Below, in pieces: positions 45,374 to 52,844 of a DNA stretch of 64,000 bases. The position numbers were made by a program, and so were the translations under genes. Source of the stretch: Halobacteriovorax sp. GB3 (lineage in GTDB: Bacteria > Bdellovibrionota > Bacteriovoracia > Bacteriovoracales > Bacteriovoracaceae); contig NZ_JAQSLN010000003.1 in the NCBI RefSeq assembly GCF_028649655.1, positions 868,001-932,000 of the forward strand, in the 5' to 3' direction. The notes under the pieces are model-generated. The model ran no database searches. It had not been told where the DNA came from and worked only from the letters and a program-made list of their open reading frames with translations. How positions within the stretch are numbered: position 1 is the stretch's first letter; each line of letters opens with the position of its first letter.

Positions 45374-46178
45374 TTTCAGTTGATGAAAGAGATTGATATT
45401 CATGCGAGTTTAAAAGAATAATCTGAACATCGAGATTAAGAGATTCAAGTTCACTTCTTTTCTTTTCTAACTCTACAATTTCGAATTGGCGCGGAACAAC
45501 ATATAGAGTATGAAGACTCTTCATTAGTGTTTCAAAGTTAGTCCACTTATCAAAGGCCATAAAATTATCATCTCCAATGAGTAGATTCTTCTTTTGACAA
45601 GCAACGCTCGGAAGCCATTGAACCGTGGGGTTTTTCTTCATAATTCCCCAAAACCCTGGATAGATTGAGTAGGTAGAGTTCTTAAATTTTGAAACGATTT
45701 CTAAAAAGAGTGACCATGTTGAATGAAGATGTGACTGATCTTCTTTCCACGGATTAGCATCGGGAACAATAACGATATTTTCATTTGGGCATTGGCGAAG
45801 GCACTCACTATGACCCTCATGCCAAGGATTAAAAGAGCCTCCATAAAAAGTAATCTCTTCGAACATTCCTTTATAAAGACTAGATGGTAAATACTTTGTA
45901 TCTACATTCCACGAATTAGGCATATAGGGAAAAAGCTTTGCTAAGGCGAGAAAGACAAAGCGAGATGAGAGTTCCTCCATATTCGCTATACTCATAAGCT
46001 CGTAAGTATTTTCCATTTTTTTATCAATAAAAAACACATCACAAAATGTACCATCAATTTCTAAAGAGAATTCACTTAGAGCACTAGAATCAGGAAGCAA
46101 AAAAAAGTCGCCCTCTTTTAGGGCGACAATATGAACTTTCGAATCAATTAATGTAAACGTTAGAGCGTATCTTTTCAC
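45348..46178 (-). CDS. NadD-like nucleotidyltransferase with an unusual N-terminal extension
   Basis: 276 residues if it starts at the GTG at 46178, which has no Shine-Dalgarno. The C-terminal part (about 108-276) is a nicotinate-mononucleotide adenylyltransferase fold: YGGSFNPWHEGH (HxGH loop), IVIVPDANPWKED, GDDNFMAFDKWTNF and LSSTEIRKNLL. The first about 105 residues have no match I can name. A strong minus-strand terminator lies inside their codons, so a downstream start (Met55, 62 or 105) is possible; Met105 follows AAAGGA directly and is poorly spaced. It converges on the deacetylase gene. Confidence 0.72.
   Translation of the reverse strand: MKRYALTFTLIDSKVHIVALKEGDFFLLPDSSALSEFSLEIDGTFCDVFFIDKKMENTYELMSIANMEELSSRFVFLALAKLFPYMPNSWNVDTKYLPSSLYKGMFEEITFYGGSFNPWHEGHSECLRQCPNENIVIVPDANPWKEDQSHLHSTWSLFLEIVSKFKNSTYSIYPGFWGIMKKNPTVQWLPSVACQKKNLLIGDDNFMAFDKWTNFETLMKSLHTLYVVPRQFEIVELEKKRSELESLNLDVQIILLNSHEYQSLSSTEIRKNLLKN
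46099..46127 (-). terminator. Intrinsic terminator inside the NadD-like coding region
   Basis: Minus strand: GTCGCCCT-AAAAG-AGGGCGAC (46127-46107), then eight Ts (46106-46099). It lies about 67 bases after the phhB stop and 52 bases inside the annotated NadD-like gene. It would end the phhAB transcript. Confidence 0.8.
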
Positions 46179-46193
46179 AAAGATAGTCTGCCA

Positions 46194-46496
46194 CTAGCTC
46201 ATAAGAGCGTCAATGGCCTTAGCTGCATTGAAGTCATTTGAGGTGACACCACCAGCATCATGAGTTGTAAACTGGATTAAAGCACGTGAAAAGCCAACTT
46301 CCATATCTGGGTGATGCATAAGACGGTTTGCTTCCCATGCCACAGCATTAACAAAGCTCATTGTTTTTAAAAAACCTTTGAACTTAAATTCTTTAAATAG
46401 AAGCTTTTTATCTTGGTCATAAGACCATTGATCTAATTCATTTAAAGATGATTCAATTTCACTATCACTTAATACTGCTGGAACTTTAGACTGCAT
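46194..46496 (-). CDS. phhB: Pterin-4a-carbinolamine dehydratase
   Basis: 100 residues from the ATG at 46496, preceded by GAGGGTGGAT inside the phhA 3' end; a longer in-frame start at 46541 has no site. Core: FKFKGFLKTMSFVNAVAWEA and NRLMHHPDMEVGFSRALIQF, then TTHDAGGVTSNDFNAAKAID, including the paired His of the pterin site. It regenerates quinonoid dihydropterin used by PhhA. The gene overlaps phhA by 11 bases. Confidence 0.95.
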   Translation of the reverse strand: MQSKVPAVLSDSEIESSLNELDQWSYDQDKKLLFKEFKFKGFLKTMSFVNAVAWEANRLMHHPDMEVGFSRALIQFTTHDAGGVTSNDFNAAKAIDALMS

Positions 46497-47310
46497 ATCC
46501 ACCCTCACTGGCCACTGTTGATTTCTTTTTCTTAGGTTCAAACATTGGTGGAAAATTTCCTAGCTCTTGGGCCTTATGAAGGAGATCAAGAATATTTCCA
46601 TCAATTACACGATAAAGCTGATCAATATTTTCTAAAATAAAATAGATCGGTTGTTTTATATCAATTCTAAAAGGTGTTCTCAGGGCCTCAAGTGGGTCCA
46701 TTGGAACTCTCTTTGGAATCTCTGATTCGAGAGCGTAAATTGTCTCTTCAAATGATGAGAGAATTCCTCCTCCAAAAATCTTTAGGCCCTGCTCTGTCTT
46801 GATGAGACCAAACTCAATGGTAAACCAAAACAATCTAAAAAGTTGATTTCTCTCCTTAGTACTTACTTGAAGCGCAATCTTTGCATAACGCTCCATGAAG
46901 TCTGCATAGGCCTGATTTGTTAAGAGTGGACAGTGCCCAAAGAACTCGTGAAAGAGATCCGGCTCTTGTAAATAATCAAGCTCTTCGCGAATGCGAATAA
47001 AGCTTGCAACAGGAAATTTTTTATTTGCTAGTAGATTAAAGAAATCAAGGGCCGGAATAACTGCTGGCACAGGTGCGACACCCCATCCAGTGATGGCCTC
47101 TAATTTTTCATTGATATCTTGCCAACGAGGTATGCGATCCTCAGGAAAGTCTAAAATCTCAACTCCCTTCACATACTCATCACAAGCTCTATTTTTAATG
47201 ACTTCTTTTTGTCGCTTTATAAGAATTGACCACGTTTCGTGTTCGTGATCAGTGTAGTGTATTTCACCATTTTCGTCAGCTTCGCGCGCGACGTAAACGT
47301 GCTTTTCCAT
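46486..47310 (-). CDS. phhA: Phenylalanine 4-monooxygenase
   Basis: 274 residues from the ATG at 47310, with GGGGATTCT upstream; in-frame starts at 47343 and 47364 have weaker sites. The iron site is HEFFGHCPLL (two His) and FWFTIEFGLI (Glu), and pterin contact FFGHCPLLTN, followed by KIFGGGILSSFEETIYAL. It hydroxylates phenylalanine to tyrosine with tetrahydropterin. It is short, like other bacterial forms, with no regulatory ACT domain. It is coupled to phhB. Confidence 0.95.
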   Translation of the reverse strand: MEKHVYVAREADENGEIHYTDHEHETWSILIKRQKEVIKNRACDEYVKGVEILDFPEDRIPRWQDINEKLEAITGWGVAPVPAVIPALDFFNLLANKKFPVASFIRIREELDYLQEPDLFHEFFGHCPLLTNQAYADFMERYAKIALQVSTKERNQLFRLFWFTIEFGLIKTEQGLKIFGGGILSSFEETIYALESEIPKRVPMDPLEALRTPFRIDIKQPIYFILENIDQLYRVIDGNILDLLHKAQELGNFPPMFEPKKKKSTVASEGGYAV

Positions 47311-47502
47311 AGAATCCCCATTCCCTAGTTGTTGTTGATTCATCTCAAGTACATAATTAACCAAGATAAATGCTCTACTATAGAATAACCGGAAACACAG
47401 GAAATGTCCTAAACTAAAGCCTTACAAAGCTTAATTTTAGACTTGTAAAAACAGTAAGTTATAGCCGTAACTTAAAGATTCAATAGACTGGACGCGCAAA
47501 TA

Positions 47503-47817
47503 TCAGAAATCACGATCCATAAGGGTTTTACGCCCATCAAGCTTAGCCTTCTCAACAGCACGATCGCATTGAATACGAACGATATTTGAGAGCATCTCCA
47601 TAACATTTCCAGAGGTATTCATACCATGCTTTTCTTTGACGTATTTTTTAAGTTTAGAAGCAACGATTAAAATATCATTACTAAATTGGTCAGCGTGTAA
47701 ATTAGTTTTCACATCATTTTTTACAAGAATTCTTCTTGGTGATTTTTTTTCTGAATCATTCATTTTAGAACCCTCTTCATTTTCATTATCTTCTTGAAGA
47801 TAAGATATTTTTGTCAT
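47503..47817 (-). CDS. Bacterial histone-fold protein
   Basis: 104 residues from the ATG at 47817 (AAGGAG six bases upstream). Residues 1-42 are acidic, then basic and flexible. Residues about 43-104 read as a histone fold: helix 1 (QFSNDILIVASKLKKYV), loop 1 (KHGMNTSGN), long helix 2 (NVMEMLSNIVRIQCDRAVEK), then GRKTLMDRDF. That ending has the RxTxxxxD clamp (Arg96, Thr98, Asp103) with the exact spacing of archaeal HMfB (GRKTIKAED). Helix 3 is cut to almost nothing, as in Bdellovibrio-type histones. It may coat or bend DNA. It stands alone. A role in DNA compaction is inference from fold. Confidence 0.72.
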   Translation of the reverse strand: MTKISYLQEDNENEEGSKMNDSEKKSPRRILVKNDVKTNLHADQFSNDILIVASKLKKYVKEKHGMNTSGNVMEMLSNIVRIQCDRAVEKAKLDGRKTLMDRDF

Positions 47818-47909
47818 CTTCTTCTCCTTCTAGTCCTTTCTATTGTCCTGTGCTAACTTTAAAAGAAAAAGACTAAAGATATTGCCTAAAAAAATAAATA
47901 GGAAAATAA

Positions 47910-48248
47910 ATGAACTTTAAATGCGAAGTCGAAGGCCTAGAGCTAAAAATTGAAGTTAATAAAAAAGACTTTCAATCTCCCAATCGTCATTTTCTTCTCT
48001 CAAAACAAGACCAAAGAGATCTCGATAGTGGTGCCATCTGTTTTTACGAAATCATAATTCACTCGAGTAAAGGTGAAGAGACGATGATTCACTATTCTCC
48101 AGGTCATGCCATGACAATCGATGAAGAAGAACTTCTCGATGAAGTAGAAATCGTTTTAGAAGATGCGGGACTTATTGATAAGGTTCTCCTTCACTGGGAG
48201 CTAGAAATGGAACAAGGCCCAAGATGGAAGTTAAAGGGATATAAATGA
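47910..48248 (+). CDS. Small acidic hypothetical protein
   Basis: 112 residues; AGGAAAATAA precedes the ATG. No signal or membrane segment. Beta-rich first half and an acidic middle (DEEELLDEVEIVLEDAG), ending LHWELEMEQGPRWKLKGYK. I do not recognise it. Its stop overlaps the TM2 gene start by four bases, so the two are coupled. Confidence 0.6.
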   Translation: MNFKCEVEGLELKIEVNKKDFQSPNRHFLLSKQDQRDLDSGAICFYEIIIHSSKGEETMIHYSPGHAMTIDEEELLDEVEIVLEDAGLIDKVLLHWELEMEQGPRWKLKGYK

Positions 48249-48655
48249 ATCATCCAATCTTAAAGCAACGATACACAAACGATTCACATGATCCCATCAT
48301 GGGTTATCTTCTCATCATTTTTGGTTTTATGGGTTCTCATCGATTTTATTATGGGAAACCAATCACGGGAAGTTTGTGGTTTCTCACTTTCGGTCTATTA
48401 GGTATTGGATGGTTTATTGATATCTTCCTCATTCCTTCAATGGATCGAGAGGCTGATCAAATCTTTAGAGAAGGTCCCATTAATTATAATGTTGCCTGGC
48501 TACTTCTCACCTTTTTAGGTTTTTTTGGAATTCACCGTTTCTATATGGGAAAATTTATTTCTGGCGCACTCTATTTTCTAACAGCTGGATTCTTTGGTAT
48601 CGGTGTTCTCTACGATTTTTGGACATTAAATCAACAAGTGAGTGAGCTTAATTAG
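48245..48655 (+). CDS. Protein with two TM2 domains
   Basis: 136 residues. Two copies of the TM2 motif: GFMGSHRFYYGKPITGSLWF ending WFIDIF (about 20-60), and GFFGIHRFYMGKFISGALYF ending GVLYDFW (about 95-130). Each is two helices joined by an HRFY loop; the DxF motif before the second helix is family-typical. TM2 proteins are small inner membrane proteins of unknown function. It is coupled to the hypothetical gene before it and its 3' end overlaps the converging lipoprotein gene by eight bases. Confidence 0.86.
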   Translation: MNHPILKQRYTNDSHDPIMGYLLIIFGFMGSHRFYYGKPITGSLWFLTFGLLGIGWFIDIFLIPSMDREADQIFREGPINYNVAWLLLTFLGFFGIHRFYMGKFISGALYFLTAGFFGIGVLYDFWTLNQQVSELN

Positions 48656-49280
48656 GCCCACTCATTTTTTCAAAGTCCCACTCGACATTTAATGTCGGCA
48701 GATAAACATCACCCTTTGCTTTAAAACGTATTTCCATCTCACCTTCAAAAGATATCTTCTTCTGTGTACAAAGATCGAACTTCAACGTCTTAGGATCATC
48801 ACCAAAAATAGGTTTTTCAATTTTTTCAAAGAGAGTTGCCGACAAGCTAACGGGCTTATTTGCTAGAAAATTTTCAAATTTTGTAGGAATGACAACTTCA
48901 CCAACCTTAAGAGTAGCATCCCAATTATCAATTGAGAGAACGTCATCAGAGTAACTAGTCAATTGAACAAAAAAACACGTATGATTTTTAAACTTTGTTC
49001 GATAGGCCGTGAATAACTTTTTAAGAGTATCTTTGTCTCTTTTTTTTGAAAGATCATAGTGAGCGTAGAGGCGATCAAGAAGTAAAGGCCATGTGTATGG
49101 GACGACTTGAAGGTGACTTTTTTCTGCCTGAAACTTGAAAGTTTGTTGTTTCTCAAGTGTTGAAACAAGTTCTTCGAAGTCAGATTCACTCTTCGTAAGT
49201 TTTTCGTTGGTATAGTTCTTTGTTATTGAAGTAGAACAACTGGCTAATAATAGTAATGTACCAAAAAGAAATGGCCTCAA
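48648..49280 (-). CDS. Lipoprotein of unknown function
   Basis: 210 residues with a lipoprotein signal: LLLLASCSTS, Cys15 after LAS. After the anchor is a helix-rich 60 residues (FEELVSTLEKQQTFKFQAEK), then a beta-rich part (FFVQLTSYSDDVLSIDNWDA). I do not recognise a family. It should lie on the periplasmic face of a membrane. It converges on the TM2 gene. Confidence 0.62.
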   Translation of the reverse strand: MRPFLFGTLLLLASCSTSITKNYTNEKLTKSESDFEELVSTLEKQQTFKFQAEKSHLQVVPYTWPLLLDRLYAHYDLSKKRDKDTLKKLFTAYRTKFKNHTCFFVQLTSYSDDVLSIDNWDATLKVGEVVIPTKFENFLANKPVSLSATLFEKIEKPIFGDDPKTLKFDLCTQKKISFEGEMEIRFKAKGDVYLPTLNVEWDFEKMSGPN

Positions 49281-49361
49281 ATCAAACTCCTGAAAGATTG
49301 TATGAGACCATTATAACCTATTTTTTATAAGCTAAAATCAGCGGCAAAACTCGTTTTGTAT

Positions 49362-49835
49362 TTATTCGACAATAAACGAACTGACATAGTCAGATTTTGG
49401 ATCAAAATCTGAAAAGTCAGATGGAATTGCTAAACGCATTTCCCAGTAACCCATCATCTTCATAAGGAAAATATTTGAGACAATATATACGCCACTATTA
49501 GCATCAAACTTAAGTGACTCTGGACGACTTCCATGCTCCATCCCATTGTCCATAATCATCCAAGGATAAATTCTAAGACCATCGATTTCAACAGGAGCAT
49601 GATTTGAATCTCCCTTAACCCAAAAAGCAACTGTAAGTTCAGAACTCATTGGCTTTTTCATTCCATGCCCATGATGATGCCCATGTCCTCTTCCATGTCC
49701 ACCACCTAAATGTGGTCCAGAAAGCCACTCATACGAATAACAAAGTTCTTTGTCCGAGTAGTTAAATTCATTTGGACAATGAGCAGTTGCTGACATCGAA
49801 ATCATTGTAAAAACTAAAGCGATCATTTTTTTCAT
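49362..49835 (-). CDS. His-rich YtkA/FixH-like periplasmic protein
   Basis: 157 residues from the ATG at 49835 (GGTGGAG six bases upstream). Signal peptide (about 1-18). A metal-binding-like stretch follows about residue 44: GGGHGRGHGHHHGHG. The rest (SSELTVAFWVKGD, LRIYPWMIMDNGMEHGS, MGYWEMRLAIPSD) has the strand order and Met/His pattern of YtkA-like domains, with the MxxxGMEHGS resembling the paired MPSMGHGS of the neighbouring lipoprotein. It is last in a four-gene operon. Copper or another soft metal is a plausible ligand; not shown here. Confidence 0.6.
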   Translation of the reverse strand: MKKMIALVFTMISMSATAHCPNEFNYSDKELCYSYEWLSGPHLGGGHGRGHGHHHGHGMKKPMSSELTVAFWVKGDSNHAPVEIDGLRIYPWMIMDNGMEHGSRPESLKFDANSGVYIVSNIFLMKMMGYWEMRLAIPSDFSDFDPKSDYVSSFIVE

Positions 49836-50740
49836 TATAAACTCCACCTTTTAAGGATTTGTACAGTTAATTTTCTAGATAAACTTGTATTTTGAACGGG
49901 ACCAATGAGAGTTTGATCGGCGTATATAATCCCGGCCGACAACTCATCATTGAGCATGTAATGCGAACTTAAAGCTAATTCATGATAATATTCATTAAGC
50001 GTCTGTGAAACCTTTTGACCATTGTTAACTTTTCTCTTTGTTTCAAAAAAGTAGATATGGGAAGCACCAAATCTAAAAGAAGACTTACTAGGACTAAAGC
50101 CAGCAGATAATAAAGTGGAAAAGAATTGGCTTCCTTCAACTGTTACATTAGAAAAGCTCTCCTTAAAACGATGGGCCGCTTTAAAACTACCTTGAAAATC
50201 AAAAGGTCCATTTACCTTTGTAAAGGCACCACCTACGGCCAATGCCCATTGAGCTTTTCCCGAAACATCAGAATATAGTAATTCGCTTGATTGATAATTT
50301 GTTTTACCAGTTGGAAGAGTTAAAGAAAGAAAAACAAATCCACGAGGTTTCCACCATGAATATTCTTTTTCTGGAAAAAACTCATAAGCAAAACTCAGCT
50401 CTGAGTCCCCTAGCTGATGAGATTTTTCACTATACTCACCTTGTTCATATTCTCGTTGAACATAACTTAGATTTAAAGAAAGTTGAGTAAATTCAGAAGT
50501 CATATAACTCGAACTGAGAAGACTTTGAAGGCTCTTTCTCTTTTTGTCTTCATTATAATAAACGTATTCATCTCTAAGTTTTGCTTTTCCTACTTCATTT
50601 AAATAGGTCGAGCTTAAAGAGATTTGTCCTTTGGAATCGGTTGTGATGAGTCCAGGAAATGAACTTCCTCCCCCACAACAACTTGCAGCGAATACAGCAT
50701 GAGAAAATAACGTCAAGCTCAAGGCAACTAAAGTTTTCAA
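49835..50740 (-). CDS. Predicted outer membrane beta-barrel protein
   Basis: 301 residues: signal peptide (about 1-19), then ASCCGGGSSF with a Cys pair at the mature N-terminus. Long alternating beta strands (TQLSLNLSYVQREYE, GFVFLSLTLPTGKTN, SFRFGASHIYFFETK) fill the rest, ending ILKRWSL. The Cys-Cys may take up a metal or thiol. It overlaps the next gene by one base (TAATG) and the preceding lipoprotein by four. It may be the export pore of this operon, by inference. Confidence 0.6.
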   Translation of the reverse strand: MKTLVALSLTLFSHAVFAASCCGGGSSFPGLITTDSKGQISLSSTYLNEVGKAKLRDEYVYYNEDKKRKSLQSLLSSSYMTSEFTQLSLNLSYVQREYEQGEYSEKSHQLGDSELSFAYEFFPEKEYSWWKPRGFVFLSLTLPTGKTNYQSSELLYSDVSGKAQWALAVGGAFTKVNGPFDFQGSFKAAHRFKESFSNVTVEGSQFFSTLLSAGFSPSKSSFRFGASHIYFFETKRKVNNGQKVSQTLNEYYHELALSSHYMLNDELSAGIIYADQTLIGPVQNTSLSRKLTVQILKRWSL

Positions 50741-51195
50741 AGATCAATCCTCAACTTTGTTGAATCAATCAACTCTTCACCTTCGTAGACGTCAATGTAA
50801 ACTTCCCAGTCCCCTGGCATGTTAAAATAAAGATCACGATGGAGATAGACTCCTGTAGAGCTTTGCTCAGTATCACCATCGTAAGCACTTCCATGTCCCA
50901 TACTTGGCATCCAAGCATTGATATAGAAATGATATTTAGGATCGAGTGATTTAATCTCACCTTTATTATCTCTAACAATCATGAGAAAACTTGATTCAAA
51001 AGCAGGATCACCGAAAGGTCCTTTTAACCACGTAAGCTCAACATTGAGATCTAATTTATTGAGATTCATTGTTCCCTTTAATTGTTCTTGAATTGCCTGT
51101 GATTCATAGGAATGGTCTTCTTGGGGTGACTTCCCGCAAGAACTTACAAAGACACTCAAAAGAATAATTGTCATAAGAGAAACAAATAATTTCAA
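50737..51195 (-). CDS. YtkA-like lipoprotein
   Basis: 152 residues. Lipobox SVFVSSC (Cys20). The mature domain is YtkA/FixH-like: VELTWLKGPFGDPAFESSFL, then AWMPSMGHGSAYDG and YFNMPGDWEVYIDVYEGEE. MxxMGHGS is the signature in families linked to copper or cytochrome assembly. Stop overlaps the barrel gene start by four bases. It follows the thioredoxin-like gene by two bases. Confidence 0.68.
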   Translation of the reverse strand: MKLFVSLMTIILLSVFVSSCGKSPQEDHSYESQAIQEQLKGTMNLNKLDLNVELTWLKGPFGDPAFESSFLMIVRDNKGEIKSLDPKYHFYINAWMPSMGHGSAYDGDTEQSSTGVYLHRDLYFNMPGDWEVYIDVYEGEELIDSTKLRIDL

Positions 51196-51197
51196 AA

Positions 51198-51737
51198 CTA
51201 CCTCGCTATATAGCAGCCCAAGGCCCGAGCAAATTTCTTTTTAACATCTCTATTTGCTTTTAAATCGGCCAGAGCGTCTTGAAGATAAAACTTCGATGCC
51301 TTTGGAAAATTTGATGAGTTAGAAACACCACCGTGATAGATGATTTGTCCCTTTTCGTTCAAAAGGAAAACATGGGGTGTCTTAACAGCTTTAAAAAGAT
51401 CTGAGACTTTAAAGCCCTTATCCCAATACCAATTTAAAGATGGAGATTTTTCTTTATAATAAGCACTAATCTGTTCTTTGTTTTCGTTATAGTCATTCAC
51501 ATTGATGGCCAAAAATTCCACCTGTGGATACTTCTTTTTCAACTCATTAAAATGGGCCATGTGTGAGTCCGAACATGGGCAATCAATCGATGAAAAGAAG
51601 ATGACGTGTGCCTTTCCCACAAGAGAAACGACCTCAAGATTCTGCTTTTTTTCACTGTAGGCCTTAAAGGTGAGAACTTCCCGCGCACTGACAGTATTTA
51701 TCAATAAAAGTAAGTGTAAAAATACAAAGAATTTCAT
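51198..51737 (-). CDS. Periplasmic redoxin/thioredoxin-fold protein
   Basis: 179 residues with a signal peptide (about 1-18). Thioredoxin fold: KAHVIFFSSIDCPCSDSHMA holds a CxC motif (DCPCSD) in the active-site position, VEFLAINVND, then KTPHVFLLNEKGQIIYHGG with the cis-Pro. It resembles AhpC/TSA-type redoxins and SCO-like proteins, but the motif is CxC, not CxxC. First in the operon with two YtkA-like proteins and a barrel. A copper-chaperone or thiol-oxidant role is inferred. Confidence 0.72.
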   Translation of the reverse strand: MKFFVFLHLLLLINTVSAREVLTFKAYSEKKQNLEVVSLVGKAHVIFFSSIDCPCSDSHMAHFNELKKKYPQVEFLAINVNDYNENKEQISAYYKEKSPSLNWYWDKGFKVSDLFKAVKTPHVFLLNEKGQIIYHGGVSNSSNFPKASKFYLQDALADLKANRDVKKKFARALGCYIAR

Positions 51738-51851
51738 GCGACTTATATAACCATTCTTAAGATTTTTGTCGACGCAACATATTGCTGCTGTAAAACAAAT
51801 GAATTTTATACATACTGCAATAAAAAAACTGACCTAGATCATGGAAGAATC

Positions 51852-51881
51852 TTGAAGTTTGCATAAGATATCTGGTATAAC
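51852..51881 (+). promoter_or_regulatory. Possible sigma-70 promoter for the small membrane protein
   Basis: TTGAAG (51852-51857), 18 bases, TATAAC (51876-51881); the ATG is 31 bases further. It is a good match to the consensus for -10. Confidence 0.45.
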
Positions 51882-51911
51882 TAGACCCAATTTAACTTTG
51901 GAGAGAGCAAC

Positions 51912-52151
51912 ATGAGTGAAACGGCTACTAAAACTGTAAAAGTTTATCCAACGTCAATTGTACCAAAAGGTGAGAAACTAGAACCTGTAAGAACTGCGAA
52001 GTACACTGCATCTTCTTTACAAGTAGAAGTATTCCACATTGGTTGCTTTGTCGTTATCTTTGCCTTTATCTTTGCTGGTATTTGGAAAGCTGCCCTTAGA
52101 GCTGAAAAAGCCGAAGCGAAAGATACTAAAAAAGGTATGCTAAAAGCTTAA
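51912..52151 (+). CDS. Small single-helix membrane protein
   Basis: 79 residues; GGAGAGAGCAAC precedes the ATG. A polar N-terminus of about 38 residues is followed by one helix (about 40-60, VFHIGCFVVIFAFIFAGIW) and a charged tail (KAALRAEKAEAKDTKK). It has a promoter-like site upstream. I do not recognise the family; a membrane-anchored accessory subunit is possible. Its last 12 bases overlap the converging dtd gene. Confidence 0.6.
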   Translation: MSETATKTVKVYPTSIVPKGEKLEPVRTAKYTASSLQVEVFHIGCFVVIFAFIFAGIWKAALRAEKAEAKDTKKGMLKA

Positions 52152-52574
52152 GCTAAAAGTAACAGGGCCTTGGTTCGTAATTTCAACGCGCATTGAGGCC
52201 CCAAACTTTCCTGTTTCCACCCTTACCTTTTCCGATAAGAATTCGCATATCTTCAAAAAGAGTTCGTTCGCCTTTGCCGGCTCCATAGACCCATCAAAAG
52301 ATGGCCTATTGCCCTTTTTTCCATCCCAAGAGAGAGTAAACTGACTGATCGCAAGAATTTGCCCCTCACTTTGAATAATATCTCTATTCATTCGTCCCTG
52401 TTCATCTTCAAATATTCTAAGCTTTAGGAGCTTCTCACTTGCCTTCTTAGCGGTATTCAGATCATCGCCCACTTCACAACATATAAGAAGAACCATTCCC
52501 TTTGAAATCTCCCCTACACATTGCTCATCAACGAGAACTCTAGACTCTCCAGATCTTTGAACGACAATCTTCAT
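52140..52574 (-). CDS. dtd: D-aminoacyl-tRNA deacylase
   Basis: 144 residues from the ATG at 52574, five bases after AAAGGTG; an in-frame GTG lies two codons earlier. Signatures: MKIVVQRSGESRVLVD, SQFTLSWDGKKGNRPSF (SQFTL with the catalytic Thr region) and NQGPVTFSLSF (the GPVTF chiral selectivity loop). It removes D-amino acids mischarged on tRNA. It converges on the small membrane protein gene by 12 bases. Confidence 0.95.
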   Translation of the reverse strand: MKIVVQRSGESRVLVDEQCVGEISKGMVLLICCEVGDDLNTAKKASEKLLKLRIFEDEQGRMNRDIIQSEGQILAISQFTLSWDGKKGNRPSFDGSMEPAKANELFLKICEFLSEKVRVETGKFGASMRVEITNQGPVTFSLSF

Positions 52575-52644
52575 TTGCACACCTTTCGTTGCGATTAAAT
52601 CAACACAATGAGGCCAACAACAAGTTAAATCACCTACAATTATG

Positions 52645-52662
52645 GGCCTATCTATCTAGGCC
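52645..52662. repeat. Small hairpin GGCCTA-TCTATC-TAGGCC
   Basis: A perfect 6-bp inverted repeat in the 270-base gap between dtd and the FecR-domain gene, which otherwise shows only AT-rich sequence. No T-run follows, so it is not a terminator. Function unknown. Confidence 0.3.
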
Positions 52663-52844
52663 TAAATTCAATACAATTTTCGCTTCCTAGCTTAAAGAAC
52701 TCTTAAATATTTGGCCAAAGTTTATTTTAACAATTTAGCTAAAAAGAAATACTTAGAAAGTAATAATTAAACAAAAAAAAGAGATTAGAAAGTGCAATCC
52801 TTACTAAAATAGAAAGCGATCACTTTTTAGAAAAAGGAACGGCC

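Noticed and set aside
52645-52662. Hairpin GGCCTA/TAGGCC as a terminator
   Set aside because: No T-run on either side and no gene ends nearby on either strand.
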